Assembly: GCF_035046485.1 (NCBI RefSeq)
Contig: NC_085137.1
Location: 254,284,733 to 254,348,732, forward strand
Source of the DNA: Aedes albopictus
Lineage: Eukaryota > Arthropoda > Insecta > Diptera > Culicidae
Length of the DNA: 64,000 nucleotides
Direction of reading: 5' to 3'
Shown here: piece after piece, positions 1 through 12,050 of the stretch
How the letters are laid out: each line of letters begins with the position of its first letter
How positions within the stretch are numbered: position 1 is the stretch's first letter
Made by a program: the position numbers and the translations under genes
The notes under the pieces: model-generated
The model's input: only the letters and a program-made list of their open reading frames with translations
Databases searched by the model: none
What the model was told of the DNA's origin: nothing

Positions 1-206
1 ATTTACTACGATAAGGTCTCACGTATATGAAAGCCACGGGTATTAGCTGTCCGTAAAGTGGCAAAAAGTTAACATTTGCACCATATTTCATTGAGAAATT
101 CAATTATTTGTCAATAGTGATTTTAATCTTAATTTGAACCATCGTAATCATATTGTCAGATTTCTTGAAACGTAAACACCGCGCGGTCGTTGAAATGTTT
201 CAAAAA

Positions 207-374
207 GGGGCTTTGCACAAAAGTTCACGCGGTCTATCGTTTTCGAAAGGAACAGCCGCACCGTAGGAAACGCCGCAATGTTATTTCCCATAAGGATGAA
301 GTAAACTGGGAGTGAAAATCGCGGCTGTACCTTTCGGAAGCGATAGGCCGCGTGCACTTTTGAGCAAATCCCCC
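207..374. repeat. Small inverted-repeat element (MITE-like)
   Basis: The two ends are about 50 bp imperfect inverted repeats: the left begins ggggctttgcacaaaag and the right, read on the other strand, begins gggggatttgctcaaaag, both continuing into a cacgcgg...cgaaagg...cagccgc stretch. The middle is short, with no coding sequence. No clear target duplication is visible. I infer a degraded nonautonomous DNA transposon. Confidence 0.55.
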
Positions 375-1268
375 AATAATTTGAACCAATTTTAATCTAG
401 ATTTGAACTAGTGGCGGCAGCAGCTCGAGCAATTCCCGCAACAGCCAATTTCATGATAAACAACTAAAAATCACATGGATCTGCTAATTTTCATAACTCT
501 TTTTCATTAGGCAGTGTTATGTTCGGAATCCTTCAGGAATTTGAAAACTAAATTTGGAATTTTCCATCGCCCAAGAGTAAACAAAGCAACCACTAGCGCA
601 GTCTGCAGGCCAACACTGGAAGCTCCCTCCATTCACTAGTTCAAATCTAGATTTCAAATGGTTCAATTCAAGATAAGATTCTCCAAGTAAGAATTACTTA
701 AATTTGATAATTTTATGACAAATAATGCGGAATATTATTCAATTGGTTGATTCTACGATAAATAAGCTTTCATTTGACGTGTTCACTTATTGCGTGTGAT
801 ACAATGCATGAGCTGTACGAGTGCACCGAAAATGTGCTTTCTCTGGGGGGAAATGGGTGGAATCTCAGTGATTTTTCAATTGCCTGTTTTCCATGGCAAA
901 AACGCATTTTTCAATGCTTTTAAAGTCCATGTTATCAGGTTATATTACGGAAAGATGTTTACCATCTTTTCCGGGAGAATATTTGCCTAAAAAATACGTA
1001 GTTTTAATGAATTTCGAAATGGTTCAAATTAAGATTACAATTTGACTAGTTCAAAGTTTGATTTCTTACCCTATCTTACCCTATCTCTAAAAATGATGGA
1101 ATTAGTGAAAAAAATCGATCAAAGTTGAAAAAAAAAGTTGTTTTATCTGAACCTAGCGGAAAACTATTAAGTTTTGGTGTAGTAAATTTAACCCTAATTT
1201 GGGTAAAATCCAGATCGAATTTTTCAAGTGTATTCCAGCTCCAACATCAAATACTAAGGCCAGTAGTA
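375..1268. other. AT-rich non-coding stretch
   Basis: No exon-like reading frame, RNA gene or bounded repeat was recognised. The phrase 'tttgaactagt(tc)' recurs near 410, 640 and 1040, suggesting old repeat debris. Confidence 0.5.
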
Positions 1269-1397
1269 CACAGGGTCAAATATTTGACAAGGAAAGAACT
1301 CAAGAAACAACATCAGTTTGACACTAATGAAAATTCGATCGAGTCAAACAAGATGTTTGAGCATTGGTTTCTTTTTGGACAAATATTTGACCCTGTG
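1269..1397. repeat. TA-flanked 129-bp MITE
   Basis: The terminal inverted repeats are perfect for about 20 bp (CACAGGGTCAAATATTTG at the left, its complement at the right). Each end is bordered by TA (1267-1268 and 1398-1399), the target duplication of Tc1/mariner-type elements. The interior has no coding capacity. It overlaps a 92-aa open frame, which I regard as chance. Confidence 0.7.
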
Positions 1398-1399
1398 TA

Positions 1400-2340
1400 C
1401 TAGTAGCTTAATAAGTTTTAGGTATTCCTATAACCAAAGTGTCAAAATAGTGTGCTACGGTTAGCGAAATTCCACAAACACTTGATTCGAACTTTTGCCC
1501 CAGTGGTGGGGCAAGAGTTCGAACAAGACACACACATACAAAAAGTGTTGTAACTCAAAACTGAAAAGCCATTTGGCGTAACTTTGTTTAGCAAAATTTT
1601 AGCTCATGGATGGTAGAATCACCACACGGTATTCATATGTTTTTATCTGCTTCGATTTTTTGAAAAAGATTGAAATTTCAACTAGGGTCGAACTTTTGCC
1701 CAACCTTACTCTATAGCTCATTGACTGTGGATCCCGTTGCGGAAAGTGCGTTTGGAAAATATGCGGCTAGTGATATTTTGATTTGTTTTGCTGTGAAGTG
1801 CCGGAAATTGATGCGGGTGCCCAAGTAGTTCGAAACCCTATTAGGAAATAAGTGGGTGCTTTTTTTAATATAAGTTTTGGTTATTACAGTTGTTATCACC
1901 CAACTAATAATGATAGCTGAATAACAGCTTATTCATCCAAAATTTTCGAAATCAAGCTGAAGTGAAGATTATTCATCTGTTGTACAGCAGCAAGGTTTTA
2001 TGTTTGGTTTAATTTGCTGGTAATTGTTTTTATAACCATGTCAAACTTCATCATGGCCGAAAAATGAGCGAGTAATACTAGACTGTTTCTGTCATCGTCT
2101 CTCGATCCGATGATATTGAAAGAGGCGCTTCTGTAAAAATCGTTTGACGACTCTTGTTGACACTGAAACATTCCAAGCCTGCTTGCAGGAATTTGTCCAG
2201 GAACTTTTCAAGAGCTTCGTCTAGAACTCTGCAGTCTAGACTATATAAACTATACTAGGGTATTGGTTCCCTTATTAAGCATGTGGCTCCCATTTTCATC
2301 CTACGAAAAACAAAGGAATGAAGCGCTGTTTGTTTTATTT
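1400..2340. other. Non-coding stretch without recognised features
   Basis: Contains two short mentions of the string 'gttcgaact(ttg)cccca' near 1490-1520 in inverted order, probably another worn inverted repeat. I see no exon or RNA gene. Confidence 0.45.
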
Positions 2341-2812
2341 CTTATTTTTGTATTTTTTGTTAGAAGTGAGCACCCATGTAAACACAAAGAACGGAATCAA
2401 TCGGTGCCGTAATCGCTTGTTTTCGAATAAGATGAATATGGGAGCGTGAGATTACTGATGGCACACATACCCTATATGCCCTTTTTGGCACGTGAGAAAA
2501 ACTTCTAGAGAAGCATGTACAGACACAATGATTTACGCTAGCCGGTACTGAAGGAACCATCCCCTCAATCGACACCGAAAGGGAAGTATTGTGTGGGGTA
2601 TTTTTGGGCAGCGGATTCTGTTCTGGGCACTTTCCAGATTGAAAAGCGGGTTGTTTCGTTATTTGTATTTTTTTTTTGCAAGAAGTGAGCACGTATGATA
2701 ACAAAAAGAACGGAATCAATCAGTGTCCTAATCACTTCGAATTTGGAAACATAGGACTACTAATGGCACCATGACCCTATAGCGTGTTAGAGAAATGTGT
2801 TCACAGTACTAC
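2341..2812. repeat. Pair of diverged direct repeats
   Basis: A block starting near 2345 (tttttgta, then gaagtgagcacccatg, aaagaacggaatcaatc, ggtgccgtaatcgctt) recurs from about 2665 with the same order of words (gaagtgagcacgtatg, aaagaacggaatcaatc, agtgtcctaatcactt), followed in both by a 'ctaatggcac...accctata' segment. The copies are about 320 bp apart. The family is unknown to me. An overlapping 119-aa minus-strand frame runs across the repeats and is not credible as a gene. Confidence 0.5.
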
Positions 2813-3264
2813 CCCTTTGCTGTCTCGCAGCAAAAGTTATCGAAGCATGCCCTGCCTGCGTAGCGTACATATTTGCGACCCGACCAGACAGGGTTAGCCA
2901 CGCTGATTTGGTTTTCCGCGTTTACCCTTAACCCTCGCTTATTTTCATGTCTCGAACTTCGCAGGCCGGAAACGCGTGGTTTACAACGTGAGCTTCCTCC
3001 GTGAAACAAGGTAGGCCAACGTCCACCGCACCGACCGTAGTCGGCGGGAAATTTGCTTACTACGCACTTACTAGCGGCGGATGCAAATGGGTAATTATAG
3101 CAACCGCTGATTTCGCGTAAATTCCAGAAGCCTTCTGCTCCCGCAGCCATCGAAGATGGCGTTGCGTGTGCATTTTTTTTTCGGGGCTAACAACGCAACG
3201 GTTGAATGAGTCGAATGACCACGCTAATCGCGGGTAAATACAGATGTCCAGGTAGGGAAGGGAT
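2813..3264. other. Intron downstream of the Scp-like exon
   Basis: Non-coding on the minus strand after the GTAAGC donor. I searched for the expected continuation of the second EF-hand (DG.V...EF) and did not see it. A 113-aa minus frame at 2809-3150 has no recognisable domain. Confidence 0.5.
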
Positions 3265-3270
3265 GCTTAC

Positions 3271-3437
3271 ATGATCCAAATCGGCAAGGGCAGAGATCTC
3301 ATCCCACAGCGCCTTCATGATGGTTCGGTACTCGTTCAGGCGTGCTGGGTTGATTGTGCCCTTGCCTTCCACGACGGTGGCGCGCAGAGCCATGCACATG
3401 AAGTCGTTGTTGTCCAGGAAGCCATTGTTGTCAATAT
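3271..3437 (-). CDS. Internal exon of an EF-hand sarcoplasmic calcium-binding protein
   Basis: Read on the minus strand this gives 55 complete codons after a split first codon. They start with a canonical EF-hand loop, DIDNNGFLDNND, whose first Asp codon is split by the upstream intron (G|AT). The loop has Asp at positions 1, 3, 9 and 12, Asn at 5 and Gly at 6. It continues with FMCMALRATVVEGKG and ends ...WDEISALADLDH, the start of the next EF-hand. The acceptor is a pyrimidine-rich tract ending CCCAACAG at 3438-3445; the donor is GTAAGC at 3265-3270. Order and wording match the insect sarcoplasmic calcium-binding proteins (Scp family, about 180-195 aa), cytosolic calcium buffers abundant in muscle. 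The 5' and 3' neighbour exons were not found, so the gene must extend beyond the readable parts or lie across long introns. GC content is far above the flanks. Which Scp paralogue it is cannot be told. Confidence 0.85.
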
Positions 3438-3444
3438 CTGTTGG

Positions 3445-5900
3445 GTGGGGAAGAGAATCAGAAAAAAAGTTTTGAAATAATGATGAATAAGAGAATAAAT
3501 ATTTGTATTTTTATCCAACGAGTGCTAAACGCGCGGCTAAACGGCATGTAAAAGTACGGAAATTGATAGTTTCTGTGAATTCATTTGCAACTTTTTCGGT
3601 GTTTGCATCATACCTCAGTAATGTATGCACCAATTTGATTAAGATTTTGACAGGACCTTCGATGCATGTAATGCTAGACTTCAAAGCGAATTTCAACTGC
3701 GAAATAAACCAAAACATTACTTTTGGCTGCCGGATTTTAAGGAGACCATCTATAGCGCGTTACGGGTAATTTAAAATCGTGTTAAAAGCTTCAAGACACA
3801 ATTTTCCCCTTTGTCTCAGAGCTGTGCCGCCCATGGTCCACCCTTCCCCGAACTTTAAACACCAATCGGCTCCCTTGTTAACACTAATAATTCATCACGC
3901 TTATTAGCATCATTTCAAACATGAAACAGCAGCGTGTCCTTCCTCCCATCATCCTTATCGAGGAAACATTTGGCATTATGCGTCCCATTCGATTCCCATA
4001 ATCGTGAAGGAACCGCTGCTGCTGCTAGCTAGAAGCGTGCGTCTTCCACAGTTCCTTCATTCCATTTAGGAGGAAAATAAACGTTCCTCCGCGCAGATCA
4101 GGGCAGGCCGTTCCCATAGGGACCGCCAAAGTGCCAAAGTGGAAAGAGCCCGCAAATGAACTGTGAATGAGTGATCCACTTCAACGGAACTAATGAAATT
4201 TTAACGAGATTTTGATGTCTCCATTCCGCCGCGGCGGTGGCGACAATCGAAAAAGATCCGCACTTTCGCGCTTGCTTCGATGAGCACTTCTCAATTGAAC
4301 AATATTCTGGAAACTGCACGCGATACGGCCAGAGGTCATAGCCTACTGCTCGCTCGATTTGATGGTTGTGAAGTGGAACCGCCAAGTGGGAAAACCACTC
4401 GATGGGTGAATATTTTTCAGTGTTGACTGAGTTTGGAGTTTTGATAGATTTTCAGACTCGTAAACAATCCACTTCGTTTTTTTTTTGCAGGGCTCTCCGT
4501 TGAGCCGTTTGGCAACCTTCAACTACTTTTTGATATCTTTCCCCTTCATTTCATGTGGACATGGCAGAAATCGAACAGCGTATTTTAACGATATTTAGGT
4601 ATTTGTCGTGCCGGTCGGCGGTATGGCTTGCTTCGATGCATGCAAATTGTGACCCCCCTGGTTCACAGAGCTTTACAGCGTTTATACAGCTTTTTACTAG
4701 GGTGAGGCTTATTTTGAAAAATCTTTTCGGGATATGATTTCGCAAGTGGAAAACGATCTTCTGGTCAAAACTAGCGAGCTGTGCAAAAATGAGCGATTAC
4801 GTTTATTTAGGGGTGGCGCAAAGGGCGTAAGTGAAATTTATGCAGTGTAAAATTTCAAATCATCGATATTTTTTTAGACTTAATCGATGATTCCAGAATC
4901 CTGAAGAGCGAAATTTGAGATGCGTAGCCTTGAATTTGAACCTATAATTTTTGCTACAGCGTTGAAAACATTCTTCAATCGTTCTTTGCCATTCAATATA
5001 GGTACCAAACATATTTACAGACTTAACTTGTAGCGTACTCGCCACAAGTACTATAGGTATACATCATAGAAGTACATACAATTCTGAGATATTTGTTCAA
5101 TAATGTGATGGCCAATAATTTGGAGCGCCATATATATGCGCATTCAATGCACTGCAGTAGCAGCTTTCTCCATAACAGTGCCAGTCAGTGGTTGTTTCTC
5201 ATAATTGGCTTCTTTAGCGGTGTTGAGACAATTCCATATTCAGAATCTGCATGCAAAACTGAGCTGAAATCCAAATTTTCATGAATTTTGGTGCCCGGGA
5301 ACCTATTTAAAAATCAGTTTGAAGTTTGTATGGGAGCGATTTGTCGAATTACCCCTCGTCGCATTTTGTACTGGGCGGAGCTGTCAAGCAGTTGGCCAGC
5401 TGTCAAAAGGTGATTTCGAAAAATCTCTTCGAAAGCGCTTTTAGGTACCAAAATGAAGGTCTAAAAATCTGAAAAAAATCATGGTGGTTCAGAAAAAGGT
5501 GCTCTTTCATAAAAAAACAAAAAATCGACACATTTTTCTTAATTTAAAAACCCAATTCAACAACTTTTTACGAGTGCAACCGCGTTGTTTTTTTTTCTGA
5601 AGTCCTCCGCCCCACCAACGTAGTCAGTAGTCAGCTACAGACTTTTGTCAATCTCTGCGCTAGGAAGCATGGAGTGGAGAGCAAAAAGTTTCGTAGCAAT
5701 TTGACTTGCGGCGACAACATCACCGCCTCAGTCTATATAGTAGGTACCTGGAGAAACACGGAAAATCTGATCTTGTTGTTGGAAGTTTTCCGAGATCATT
5801 TTGATGGATTTTAATTAAACGGTCTCCTCCGGATAATGAATGGATGGTGGTTTGCTGTCCATTTCGACGTGACGAGCATCGAGAGTTGAGAGTGGATGTA
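3445..5900. other. Probable intron, no exon seen
   Basis: AT-rich DNA upstream (in the minus-strand sense) of the Scp-like exon. Several 60-95-aa open frames exist on both strands but none has a domain, splice context or codon usage that I could defend. A moderately GC-rich patch lies at 4080-4390. Confidence 0.45.
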
Positions 5901-5904
5901 GTAT

Positions 5905-6025
5905 AAAGCCTGGAGCACATAGCGTCCGTTCCGTCGAGGTTTGCGTTTTTTTGACAGTTTTCCCATGGGAAATGTGTCAAACTACTGTCACGCACACGCA
6001 AACGTATGCATTGTGTGGGGCACTT
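5905..6025. repeat. Small dispersed repeat, copy 1
   Basis: The words taaagcctggagcacatagc and gttccgtcgaggtttgcg at the left are repeated almost exactly at 15368-15415. The right side here (cacgcaaacgtatgcattgtgtggggcactt) is a rough inverted match to the left, as in a short MITE: TGGAGCACATAGCGT against TGCCCCACACAATGCAT. There is no coding content. Confidence 0.45.
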
Positions 6026-7300
6026 AACTTACGGTGGGAAAAGTGAAAACGTGCTTTGGTGGTTACACTACCGAGCATAAGAGTTACTTTGTTAAAAGGG
6101 TAAACATAAGAAAAGGCGCCTTTAGGTAAGCAATGTATTAAAAAATTGAAGGACTACTTTAAAAAATCGTATACTTTATGAGGTATCAAAAAGTATCAAT
6201 AAGGGTATTCACTAAAGAGATTAAATAACTACGTAAGTCATGATTATCTGATTATTGAAATATTTCATGAAATTGCGAATGGAATAATCAAAGATTTCCT
6301 TGGTGATCGCGACGTTTAATAAGTTTAATCGGTATCGCTGTTTAGGGACTCCCCTAATTCAGTGATTTCGAACCGCTAACTTTTGACCCGCGTGATATTA
6401 AATTTACTGAACCAAATAAACAATTTATAAAAGTGTTACCTTTAAGGTGCTGAAAAACTGTTGGGGCCAAAATGCACCTTGAGGTGGGGTAAAACAAACT
6501 CTGGCATTTTACATTTTGAATTCTAGTGAATAACCATGGGGCTCCATCCAACTGTTAACGGCAGCACACGATGGGTGTAGGCAGTGATGGAATTGTTCTC
6601 ATCGTGAAGCAATTCGCGAGTGAAAAGCTCTTACTAAAAGGGCTTACTCATGATTCCGAGAGTAAACATGGCGTGAGTTTATTCGCATTCGCCTGCTTCG
6701 TGACTAAGATGCAACTCATGAGTTTTTATTCGTGAAGAACTAGTGGGGGTGCGGGAAGTGCATTTTAGTGTGTTTATAAAACAGCAAATCCAGTGTTTTT
6801 CCATAATAAACTAATTACACATTCCACGCACTTCTACACTGCGGTTTTTGAACTTCATTGAACGATATTTCCGAGCTCTTGCTGTCGTTTTTGAATCTTT
6901 TTGGATCTTTTTGCACCAAAACCAATATTCTTCGAATAGTACCTGAAACTTTGAAAACTGCTTCTAGAAAGTAGCAAATTTCTTGTCTTTCGGTCGAAAT
7001 TCGTCATTTTTTGCGATGGTGTCACGTTACGCTATATTTCTTGATTTCTTTCGTACTACAAAGGTTCAACTCACAATTAGAAAGCATAAAATGAATCTTC
7101 TGAAAATCTGATCATTTGATATGCTGGTTAGCATGTATTTAACAACATAACAGTTTTTGGAAGCAAAAGTGTAATTCTCGCGCAAAACGTAACGCGTGAA
7201 ATGTGTCTAATGCTTTATGCTTCATTGTTCCTACAAATTTGTGATGAATACATTTTTTTCTTTTTCTCCATCATACAAATATGTAAACAAAACCATTTAC
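6026..7300. other. Non-coding stretch
   Basis: No bounded element or exon recognised. A 65-aa minus-strand frame at 6354-6551 has no features. Confidence 0.4.
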
Positions 7301-7810
7301 GATTTCCGAGATTAAGATTCGACTATTAAAAGTTCAGTAACAATCATATGCGACTGTATAAATGAATATACGATTTCTACGATTTCGTTCACTTTGTATA
7401 CGACGCAAGTGTTACGCAAACGATCAATATACAACATTGTTATAGTTGTATACGATTTCACCGATTTTCATCATACCTTTAGGTAGCAGGCTCGATTTAG
7501 CAGATTCATATACGATGTGAAACGACGATTTCCACGATTCAAAGGAATCATATATACGATGCTAGCGAACTTGCAACTTGACACTAAGAATGTATGTTTT
7601 TTCACGATTCTATCCGATTCTGTGCGATCATACCGATAGTATCTCGCACCTTTTATGATCGGAGACGACTATATGAAAGAATATCGCAATTGAAATTTAA
7701 TTTGGTATGAAATGCGGTTTTACGCAATCATTGTCAAAAATATACATATTATTATACAATTCTGATTCAATATATGAAAATATACGATTTTTTTCCACAC
7801 TTACAATTTA
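7301..7810. repeat. Cluster of 'tacgatt' short motifs
   Basis: The words atacgattt, acgatttc and tacgacg recur more than a dozen times over about 500 bp at irregular spacing, separated by AT-rich DNA. It looks like a decayed satellite or an element with dense subterminal motifs. No reading frame supports a gene. Confidence 0.45.
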
Positions 7811-8228
7811 CGATATGCGGTTGGCTGGGTAGAGATCAAAGTGGATAATGAAACGTTAGATATGATACCCCTTTGAACGGAACTGTAATTCCGCAAAAAG
7901 CCACCGATCGGTAGAACGGGGAATGAAAACAGAACAATACATAGGCAATCGAGTACCTGAAAGTTTTTCCAGTCCTGGTATGGTGGTATGAACTACCAAC
8001 CAAGCCAATCTGTTTCAGTTCAGGTCGTACGGCATTTGTTGCATGCATTCGATGTTTTCGTTCAATATATGGCCTTCATGTCTAATTTTACCTATAAATT
8101 TTCACACTTGTTTGCAACCTAGCGAATACAACGAAAGTTATATTTTACCATATACTGTCCACTTTTGATAACCAGTTTAATAAATGTCAGTTTATAGGGC
8201 GATACATCTTTCTTGATTTTTGGCCCAA

Positions 8229-8336
8229 AGTTTCCCAAGTAACCATTAAGCTGTAAAAATGGCATTAAGTCGGCTCTATACTGCCGTTCTACGCATTATT
8301 GTCCCATGTTATATGGGATTCCCATGATGTTGTATG
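8229..8336. repeat. Possible terminal fragment of a CCCAAGTAAC element
   Basis: The string cccaagtaacCatt at about 8233 matches the terminus seen at 21344 and, inverted, at 22471. No partner terminus is seen here, so it may be a solo end or chance. Confidence 0.3.
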
Positions 8337-8760
8337 ATGTTTTCAGATCAATACCGAATTAGCGACATTTTTTCTTTTACTTCCGCTGCTTTTGTCTTGC
8401 GTTAAACACAATGTCGGAAGTGGCGCGCTGTAAGGTACACCGAGGCAAGTTGAAACGGGTGGGGCAAGATGAAACAGCGGGTTAACATGTTATCTAATGA
8501 TGGTAAACAGTTTGAATGCCGTAACACATAGTTTTTGATTCCAACAATCTTTTGGCGAAAGAAAACTTTCCAAATTGTATTGCAAACTATTTCAAAACTT
8601 CGTGTTTCATCTTGCCCCACCCGTTTCAATTTGCCCCGGTGTACCTTATAGAGTACCAGGTGTACAATACAGCGCCCCACTTCCGACATTGTGTTTAACG
8701 CAAGGGAAACGCAGCGGTAGTAAAAAAAATGTCGCTAATTCGGTTTTGAACTGAAAACAT
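8337..8760. repeat. 424-bp inverted-repeat element
   Basis: The left arm begins atgttttcag and the right arm ends ctgaaaacat. Over roughly 130 bp they are inverted copies of one another, including ccgaattagcgacatttttt, gcgttaaacacaatgtcgg and ggtacaccg(a/g)ggcaa. The 95-aa minus-strand frame over it is an effect of the repeat. It behaves like a foldback MITE; the superfamily is uncertain. Confidence 0.65.
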
Positions 8761-9315
8761 AATATGTAAACCATGCACAACCAAATAAATCAAGTGTCTC
8801 GACGGTTTAAATTGATATGGGAGGGTGATGGTGATGGGTGAGAGCATGGCAGTTACGTTTGATCTAGTGTCATGTACATTGACGGGTTACGTACAAAAGG
8901 CTGAAACACATTAGGATAAAATAACAAAAGGTTGAAAACAAAAGGTTGCTTCAAATCTGACGTTTGATTTATTTCAAACAGTTTTATTTTTAAGTCCTGA
9001 ACAAATTGACATTTTATTTGAATTTACCTCAAATATGTTTGATTTTACCATAGATTTTTGTGCGAGTATCATTTCAATAGGTAATTTCTCCTTCTTCAAA
9101 CAAGGGCTTTTCCTTCGAGTTATGCTGTTATAGCGATTGTTGACGTTATAGCTACTTACAACATATTCCGAGATTTTCTCTTCTCTAAGCATAGGCTATT
9201 CTTTCGAAATAATTTGCTATACTTATGTAACTGATAAATAAAGCATAGTTTGGACTTTGTAGGGTTTGGGCGATCTAGAGCTGCTTTTGAATTGACGGCG
9301 TCAATTATTGTTTGC

Positions 9316-9716
9316 CAGTGCTAAAAATTTCATTTCTCCATATCTAAGTTCAATCACCAACAGCTCATTTTAGAAGCTGATCCTGAGGATATGGTATGTG
9401 AAAAACTTGTGCGACCAGACCAGTTCTGCAAGAAAGTCACGGAAAAACCGATAATTTTCCAGTATTTAAGGTAAATGTCACGCACTACCTTTGAAAAATG
9501 CCAAATGATATTCACCGTGAATATCATTGGCATTTTTCGAAGGTAGTCCGTGACATTTACCTTAAATATTAAAAAAAATAGCGTTTTTTCCGTGACTTTC
9601 TTGCAGAACTGGTCCAGCCGCACAAGTTTTTCATATACCATATTCTCAGGTTCAGCTTCTAAAATGAGCTGTAGGTGATTGAATTTAGATATGACGAAAT
9701 GATTTTTTCAGCACTG
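9316..9716. repeat. 401-bp hAT-like foldback MITE, copy 1
   Basis: The termini are CAGTGCTRAAAAA inverted repeats and the whole element is an almost complete palindrome of about 195 bp per arm, centred near 9516 (aatgatattcacc/gtgaatatcatt). The second copy at 37438-37838 has exactly the same length. Flanks here (ttgtttgc and ggtgcaat) do not form an obvious duplication, unlike copy 2. Both strands carry long open frames because the palindrome lacks stops, not because it codes. Confidence 0.8.
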
Positions 9717-10349
9717 GGTGCAATTGCCCTACGAGGTAGAACTTGGTGAGATCTTTCCAATTAAGTCTTCTTATACTACATTGTTATATGACCATACATT
9801 TTTTGAATATAAATAGACTGTTTCAGAAATTATAAGTACACTTTGTTTATTAAATTATATGACTTGTTCCAATGATTTTTACCAACTTCTTTCAGAGTAT
9901 AGCATATTGTACTCCATATTTTTACATTTCCTTTCAATTGTCTTGATATTTTAAAAAACAGTCGAGTTCTCTAACAAATAACTTAATTTTTCAAATTTGC
10001 ATTTGCGCAAAGGTGTTTTTTAATGATTTCAACATTATTTATCACTAAATACCAAAAAAATCTAATTTTTTATCACATTCGCTTTCTCAACAAGTTGTCT
10101 AAGGAATGCCTTGATCAAAATTTGGGAAAAATCGATAATGGAATTTCCACAACATTTTTTCGGGGATCAAGTTTCTTATTTTTTAAGGTTTTCTACGGAA
10201 CATAAGAACTACCACACAGTTTCTTAGGTTTCCTGAACGCATTTAATCTAAACAAACTTATTTTTTCAACTCATTCGATCCTTCAGATGACAAAGCTTGT
10301 CATACCATAAAAACGAATGCAGTAAGCAGTAATTAAGACATTCGTTTGC
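9717..10349. other. AT-rich non-coding stretch
   Basis: No exon, RNA gene or bounded repeat recognised. Confidence 0.4.
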
Positions 10350-10361
10350 TTAACGTTTATT

Positions 10362-10550
10362 TTTTTTATCTGTATTAACGAGGTTTTTAGCCCTGATGGC
10401 ACACATACCCTAGGCATCTCGGGACCCACACTTTACTTCCCTTCCGAAGGAAGAACTCACATTTTGCGAGTTTGTCGGGAGTGGGATTCGATCCCAGGTC
10501 CTCGGCGTGATAGTCAAGTGTTCTAACCATCACACCAGGTCCGCTCCATA
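10362..10550 (-). mobile_element. Feilai-type tRNA-derived SINE, copy 1
   Basis: On the minus strand the element begins ggagcggacctggtgtgatg, has an RNA polymerase III A box (TGGTGTGATGGTTAGAAC region) and B box (GGGATCGAATCCC), then a tRNA-unrelated body (ctcgcaaaatgtgagttctt...cttcggaagggaagt) and ends ctcgttaatacagat followed by a poly(A). A 12-bp target duplication, ttaacgtttatt, flanks it at 10350-10361 and 10551-10562. These are the features I know for the Feilai SINE of Aedes aegypti. It carries a small insertion ('gatggcacacataccc') near its 3' end relative to copy 2. It needs LINE enzymes to move. Confidence 0.85.
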
Positions 10551-10562
10551 TTAACGTTTATT

Positions 10563-11667
10563 GCTACTGGTTTTGTTGAGAAATTTGAAACAAAAATTTT
10601 TGTATTGGAAAGACCCGTAATGGTGGTTCTTGATCAAATATTTCAGTAAAAGTTACTCTTACCAATCGAGAAAGATCTTTTATTATCGATACAGCAATTT
10701 TTATTGCGTTTGGAAATTAAATATTTTATCTGTGAGATTTTTTTCTTTTCTACTATGCTACATTTTTTGACCACTTTGTGCAACTTCAAATTTCAATCAT
10801 CTAGTTTACATAGCCCTATTTTTTAACTTTTACCAGAAACATCAACAAAATTGGTATTATTTGCTTTGTTAGTATGTTTACTATAAGAGCTAGAAGAAAC
10901 TTTTTTGGATATTGTGCTCAAATTGAAATGTCAGTTAATCGTTAGTGTATTTATAATTTCTAAATATTAGCAATATATCATCCATTCAGCAATATTAGCA
11001 ATTTTTATCATCCATTCATCTATCGGAAGCTGTCTCAGGTCTCCATTTAAACTTATGAACTGAAAATGGCTACAACGACTTCACCAATGACGATGGATAT
11101 GCAGTGTGGACCCGATTTAGTCAGCCCTATTTTGCGACGAACTTTTTGCGAGTGCCATTAACAACTTGTTACGGTACTTCTACGTGCGTCCACCCCGGCA
11201 ACACCAACCCGTGTGAAAACGAGTGCAGAGATATCAGTTTAAGTGGGTGCTTACCGCTACCACTCTACAGTTTCTATGTTTCTCGAAGAAGTGTAAATTA
11301 AATTGTTTTAATTCCTCTGATTGAATACGTGAGTGGCATCTGCTGTTTCCCCTTCGGCAGATGCATGGACGAAAACCGCGAGAAAATGTGGAATTGGAAT
11401 AATTTTCATTTCGAGTCAGTAAGTCTCCTAGTAGTATATGAACCAGAGGAGGAGAACTTGGAAATAGTTTTTGGGACTGATAGGCAAATATCTTATCCTT
11501 CTTGTTCAAGTGATTCACCTTAAGTGATCTCTTGTGCCCACATTTACAGAAGGAACGACCTATTTAAATCAAAACCCCGAAATTATTGAGCCTTTGGTTG
11601 GTGAGGGGGCTGATTAAAATTAACTATTTCTATTGTATTCCAATTGACATAACTTTGTACATGTATA
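10563..11667. other. Non-coding stretch
   Basis: AT-rich apart from 11100-11480, which is more GC-rich and has a plus frame (11104-11301) and a minus frame (11234-11518) without recognisable domains. I do not call either a gene. Confidence 0.4.
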
Positions 11668-11908
11668 CACAGCTAATCGCGTTCGGTAACTTTTACCGAA
11701 ATCTCAACCGCTGAGCGTTCGGTAATGGATTTTTACCGAAATTCTGTATAAAAATAACAAATTTCGGTAAAATGTTATCGTTTATCTGTCAAACTCTAAC
11801 GAACTTCGGTAATAGTTACTACCTTCACCGATTTTTTCCTGTAAAACAAACTTAACGGTTGAGATTTCGGTAAAACATTACCGAAGTCGGTGATATTTTC
11901 TAACTGTG
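11668..11908. repeat. 241-bp TA-flanked MITE with 'ttcggtaa' motifs
   Basis: Termini are CACAGCTA and TAACTGTG, bordered by TA at 11666-11667 and 11909-11910. The word cggtaa or its complement ttaccg occurs about eight times, arranged in inverted order around the centre, together with aatctcaaccg/cggttgagatt. It is non-coding and probably Tc1/mariner-type. Confidence 0.65.
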
Positions 11909-12050
11909 TACGTATAGTATCTAGTTATGTTTAAAAATTCAAGTCATTTGATTTAAATTTAACTGAGTTGTACGAAAAATGTCCTGAATCTTTTCGTAAT
12001 ATTTCCAATATTTTATTATGTTTATTTGAACTTACAAAAAAAACGTTGTG

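Noticed and set aside
2360..2719. 119-aa minus frame with a hydrophobic start (MIPFFLLSYVLTSC) resembling a signal peptide
   Set aside because: It spans from one copy of a direct repeat into the other and has no counterpart domain.
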